Shown here: in pieces, positions 60,568 through 64,000 of the stretch
How positions within the stretch are numbered: the first letter of the stretch is position 1
How the letters are laid out: the number at the start of each line of letters is the position of its first letter
DNA from: Excoecaria cochinchinensis
Lineage: Eukaryota > Streptophyta > Magnoliopsida > Malpighiales > Euphorbiaceae
Assembly (NCBI GenBank): GCA_947683425.1
Contig: CANTUQ010000020.1
Span: 6,699,001 to 6,763,000, forward strand
Direction: 5' to 3'
DNA: 64,000 bases
Made by a program: the position numbers and the translations under genes
Notes under the pieces: model-generated
What the model saw: only the letters and a program-made list of their open reading frames with translations
Database searches by the model: none
What the model was told of the DNA's origin: nothing

Positions 60568-61209
60568 ATGTTGAGATTAATAGGTCCACATCTATGAAGG
60601 GTAAGTTAGGTTTTCAGATAACTGAGTCCGAAATGGTAGGTTATTAAAAATCTAGGATTTGGGGTGTTTATGCTATTTAATATATTGAGTCCAGTATGGT
60701 AGGTGTATTGATTAGAATAACTAAGTCCAGAATAGTAAGCTTGGGTGTAGAAGGGTTGTCCACTATAAGCACGTGTTATGTTTATGAGAGTAATTGCATA
60801 GTAGGATAGGGATAATAGGTATTCCTTGGCAAGGTTTTTATTAATTTGATTTAAATTCTATTTTTCCATTTAATCTAGCATTTATATCTTTATTGTTTTC
60901 TTAGTTCAATTGTTTAAATTTTAGTTCAACTTTATTTAATTTTTTTCTTAGTTTAATTAAGCCAAAAACTCATAAAAACATTGGGAATTCTTTAGCATAG
61001 ATTTAACAACCTCAATCTCAATTCACTTTCCCTTGGGTACGATATCTGCGGGTCATAATTTACTCGCTATATTACTTGTCAATTTGGTACGCTTTCCAAA
61101 TTCCAAACACTCAACTCTCCATTACACACATCAATCAACCATTAAACAAAAATTTACACCAAGGATTGACAAAAACTAAACTCCCGTTTACCCAAAATAC
61201 AAACCTAAC
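60568..61209 (+). other. Remnant sequence with a recurring 18-bp word
   Basis: The word GAGTCCGGAATGGTAGGT occurs at about 60541 and, diverged, at 60626, 60685 and 60723. 60840-61110 (tcccttgggtacgatatctg..., actcgctatattacttgtc) looks like the end of an Athila- or copia-type LTR. No gene is seen. Confidence 0.45.
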
Positions 61210-61690
61210 CTTACTAGAGTAACCACTCTTTTAAGGGGAGGCAAAAATCATTTTAGGCTAAAAGTAGCTTTAATGTGTGTAACATTAAAACAAACATGCA
61301 TTTAGCATACTAACATAATAGGCTCAATAGGCTAGCAAGAGACTGTGAAAATAAGATAGGAAAAGTCATTTAAAGAGCTATACAAAGAAGGGTTGCGCAA
61401 ATCATTTTATAGGTTTTGTCTCATTCGGGGATCGATTTGATGGGTAATTGGAAAGGTTTTAGTGCTCTTGGTGAGTTTTCATCTAATTCCCTAATTGCAA
61501 CTAGATTTATAAAAATTTTTCAAAATAGGCCCAAAAGTTCACAAAATTTAGAAATTGCAATGTATTGTCAAGATCTACATGCAGTCTAGCAAATAGAGAT
61601 ATAAACAAGACTACTTCCCACTCAACTTAAAATTGAACTAAACATAAATTTCTAAAAATACGATTAAAACCATTTACAGTTGAAAACTAC
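61210..61690 (-). mobile_element. Inverted fragment of an element-A relative
   Basis: The reverse complement matches 13120-13600 of element A, best over 61210-61500. It indicates a second, older member of the same non-coding element family in opposite orientation. Confidence 0.72.
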
Positions 61691-64000
61691 TAGGACGAAA
61701 TAAGAATTCAAATGGAAAGCAAATCAACAAGAAACAACTATCTCAACATTTCAGGTACAACTTTGGCATAAACACACCAAAAAAAAAAAGATTTTAAAAT
61801 ACGAGAATTTAAAAAAAAAAATTAAATTACTCTAAAAACAAGAAAAGACACAAAAATACTTGAAAAAGAAACAAATCTGGTTAGAATTATTGAACAGGTA
61901 CTCCACCCCAAACTCAAAATGTTGTTCTATCCTTAGTGTAAGGAAATAAAGCACACAAAAATATTTCCCAAAACTTTTCTCCAATGCTATGCAAATAGCT
62001 CATTGCAAATCAAAAATTCTTGCAATAATCTCAAAAATGGTAAAAATCAAACAATTAATATGTAAAAATAATAACAGTGTAAAATTCCTTCCTAACACCT
62101 GTGCACAATATGGAAAACTCAAAACCTATGCAAAATATAATAAGTACTGTGCAAAATGAAATACTTTGAAACCGACGACAATCATAACCAAACAAATATA
62201 ATATAACTATCCTATCACACATCAATGGCTCATACACACAATTTCAAAATATAGCAGTGCAAATAAAAAGTACTATGCCTGTATACTACATTAACTAGAT
62301 TAGCTACAAAAATAAACAAAGTGCAAAACTTTGTTCTGATAGTGTCACTTCTTGAAAAGTGGAAAGGACATCACTGTGGTAGTTTGGTTTGAGTTCAAGG
62401 CATGATTTCTACAAAGAAGCATAAAAGCATAAACAACATCCTTAGTCCAATTAAGTATAAACCACACACATCACTTTATAGAATGAATTAAAGAAATTTC
62501 ACCACAAATTCAAAACAAAACAAATGCACAACAAATAATTCTCTAGCTAATGTGAGGATGCAAAGTAGCTAATATGAGGATGCAAAGTATGAACGATAAA
62601 ACATAAGGCATAAGTATAAACAATTAAGCACAAAACCAATGCATAGAACTCAGTTAAAATTGAAAAATTCACAAGAATTAGATTTAAGAAATTAAAAAGC
62701 AATGCACAAGGTGAAAAATGAAAAATGAGCAAAAGTAATTATGCTTTGAAGTGCTAATGCCAAAATAATGTGCATGCAAGTTGGTGCTGCTGAAGAAAAC
62801 GGAGATGCAATATTTTCCTTAAACATGCTTTATGAGTAAAAATGTAGGGCAAAAATCAAAGTTGCATGCAAATAAATTTTTGAACATTGACATCAAATGC
62901 AACTTATCCTAATCCCATCAATTTAGGTTATAGCAAACATGAATTAATCCCAACACAAATTTAGCACAATCACCAATTACATCACATCAAAGAACTAATA
63001 CAACAACAAAAATTATAAAGCAATAAAGTACCAAGCACAATCTCAGGCAATTCAAATTTAACCTGTAAAACTTTTCCCAAATCCATGTTTTGCCCAAATG
63101 TATTAATTCAAACAAAACATTTCATTCCAATTATCAAACTCTCAAAATCTCCACTTTCTAGCATGCTACCTTTCACAACAAAATTCAAGAAACATATCCC
63201 ATCTAGCATAATTACACTGAAATTTAAATTCACTTATAATGGTACTTATCAACTCAACACCGTTATAAGAGCAATTAAGCATAAAAATATAAGGAGCTAA
63301 ACTCAAAAATGTGATTGCTCTATGTATAAATTACTCAAGTAAAAACCAATTCTAAGTTAGTTGTGAATGTGCCAAAAGTGACAGATTTCCATGTCTAAGA
63401 AACAACATTAATGCCAACAATATTTGTAATTACCTTAAAAGTTCTTATTAATAGTTTGGAGGAGAATTAATTCACAAAAAAAATGTTGTATTAATCAAGT
63501 TAAAAGCACAAAATTTAGCATGCACTTCTCATTTAGGCAATTTATCAAACACTTGCTGGTAAGGATTATAAACTGATTTTCTAAGCACAACTTCTTAATC
63601 CTACACACCCATTTCTATTCATTTTTGCAAAAGATGAAACACAAATCAATTAACAAAATGAAAACAACACAATATCTTCATCGAAGCTTGGTGCATAATT
63701 GAACAGGAAGAAAATGAAGAACAAGAGATAGGAAATTAGCATACCTGAAACTTGTATAAATTAGCTTGCTAAACTTAAAATTTGAGAAAAAGAGAATAGA
63801 AGAAAAATCTCTTAATTTCAACTTAAAATCTGTAATATTTGCACAAAAGAAGATCATCAAAATTCTGGGCAGAAATAGGAAAAAATGCATAAATAATAAG
63901 CAAAAAATAAATTGAATTTTAGCTCTTGAACAAAAATCAAATTTAAATTACTTGAAAATATCTTGGCTTGCCAATGATGATCAAATAAAAGATTGAAAAG
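61691..64000. other. AT-rich non-coding sequence to window end
   Basis: No element ends, tandem arrays or credible ORFs. It is probably more of the degenerate A-like interior, since it is rich in catgca/gcaca words, but this is not demonstrable by eye. Confidence 0.4.

Overview
The window is repeat-dense nuclear DNA of a flowering plant, probably a eudicot. The evidence is Ty3/gypsy LTR retrotransposons of the Tat (Ogre-like) and chromovirus lineages, a CACTA DNA transposon with CACTACAAGAAA ends, plant-only retroelement ORFs, and one host F-box gene with two GT-AG introns. Almost all of it is nested transposable elements; no intact protein gene survives. All calls come from reading the sequence, and family assignments rest on recognised motifs rather than searches.

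Left part (1-22.4 kb). Bases 1-4236 are the 3' end of a plus-strand Tat element (D): a coiled-coil ORF, a 141-bp tandem array, a polypurine tract (PPT) and the 3' LTR. It ends 46 bp from the stop codon of a minus-strand F-box gene (exons at 4283-4535, 7101-7260 and 8274-8376, plus 22395-22415). A 1.8-kb non-autonomous CACTA element (4646-6436, TSD atg) sits in intron 2. A 14-kb, apparently non-coding Tat-type element (A, 8377-22389, TSD gagga) has split exon 1 just after the seventh codon. Without element A the three exons join into a 178-codon frame.

Middle part (22.4-49.8 kb). This is a minus-strand Tat element (C) with gag, protease, reverse transcriptase, two RNase H domains and integrase. 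Downstream of integrase it carries two further genes: an antisense plant-mobile-domain-like gene (26.0-27.25 kb, plus) and a sense coiled-coil gene (22.8-24.9 kb, minus). They are divergent, with TATA-like boxes facing opposite ways between them. A second, complete Tat element (B, 29349-42001, TSD ccctg) is inserted inside the second RNase H domain of C. The 3' LTR of C is missing.

Right part (49.8-64 kb). C lies in the truncated 5' LTR of a chromovirus-like element (E) that keeps gag but has lost pol. E sits in a Tat-like LTR (Z), which also contains a 3.8-kb solo LTR (54501-58305, TSD gaacg/gaatg). Z ends at 60310 in an older Athila-like fragment. After 61.2 kb comes an inverted, diverged copy of the non-coding interior of element A, then AT-rich sequence with no recognisable gene.

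The stack reads Z > E > C > B, with A and the CACTA element independently in the F-box gene. The Tat members share a tRNA-Arg-type primer binding site, a conserved leader next to it, unrelated tandem arrays just before the PPT (A, B and D), and an 11-bp copy of the PBS core inside the LTR. Element A is therefore likely a non-autonomous partner of B/C-type elements.
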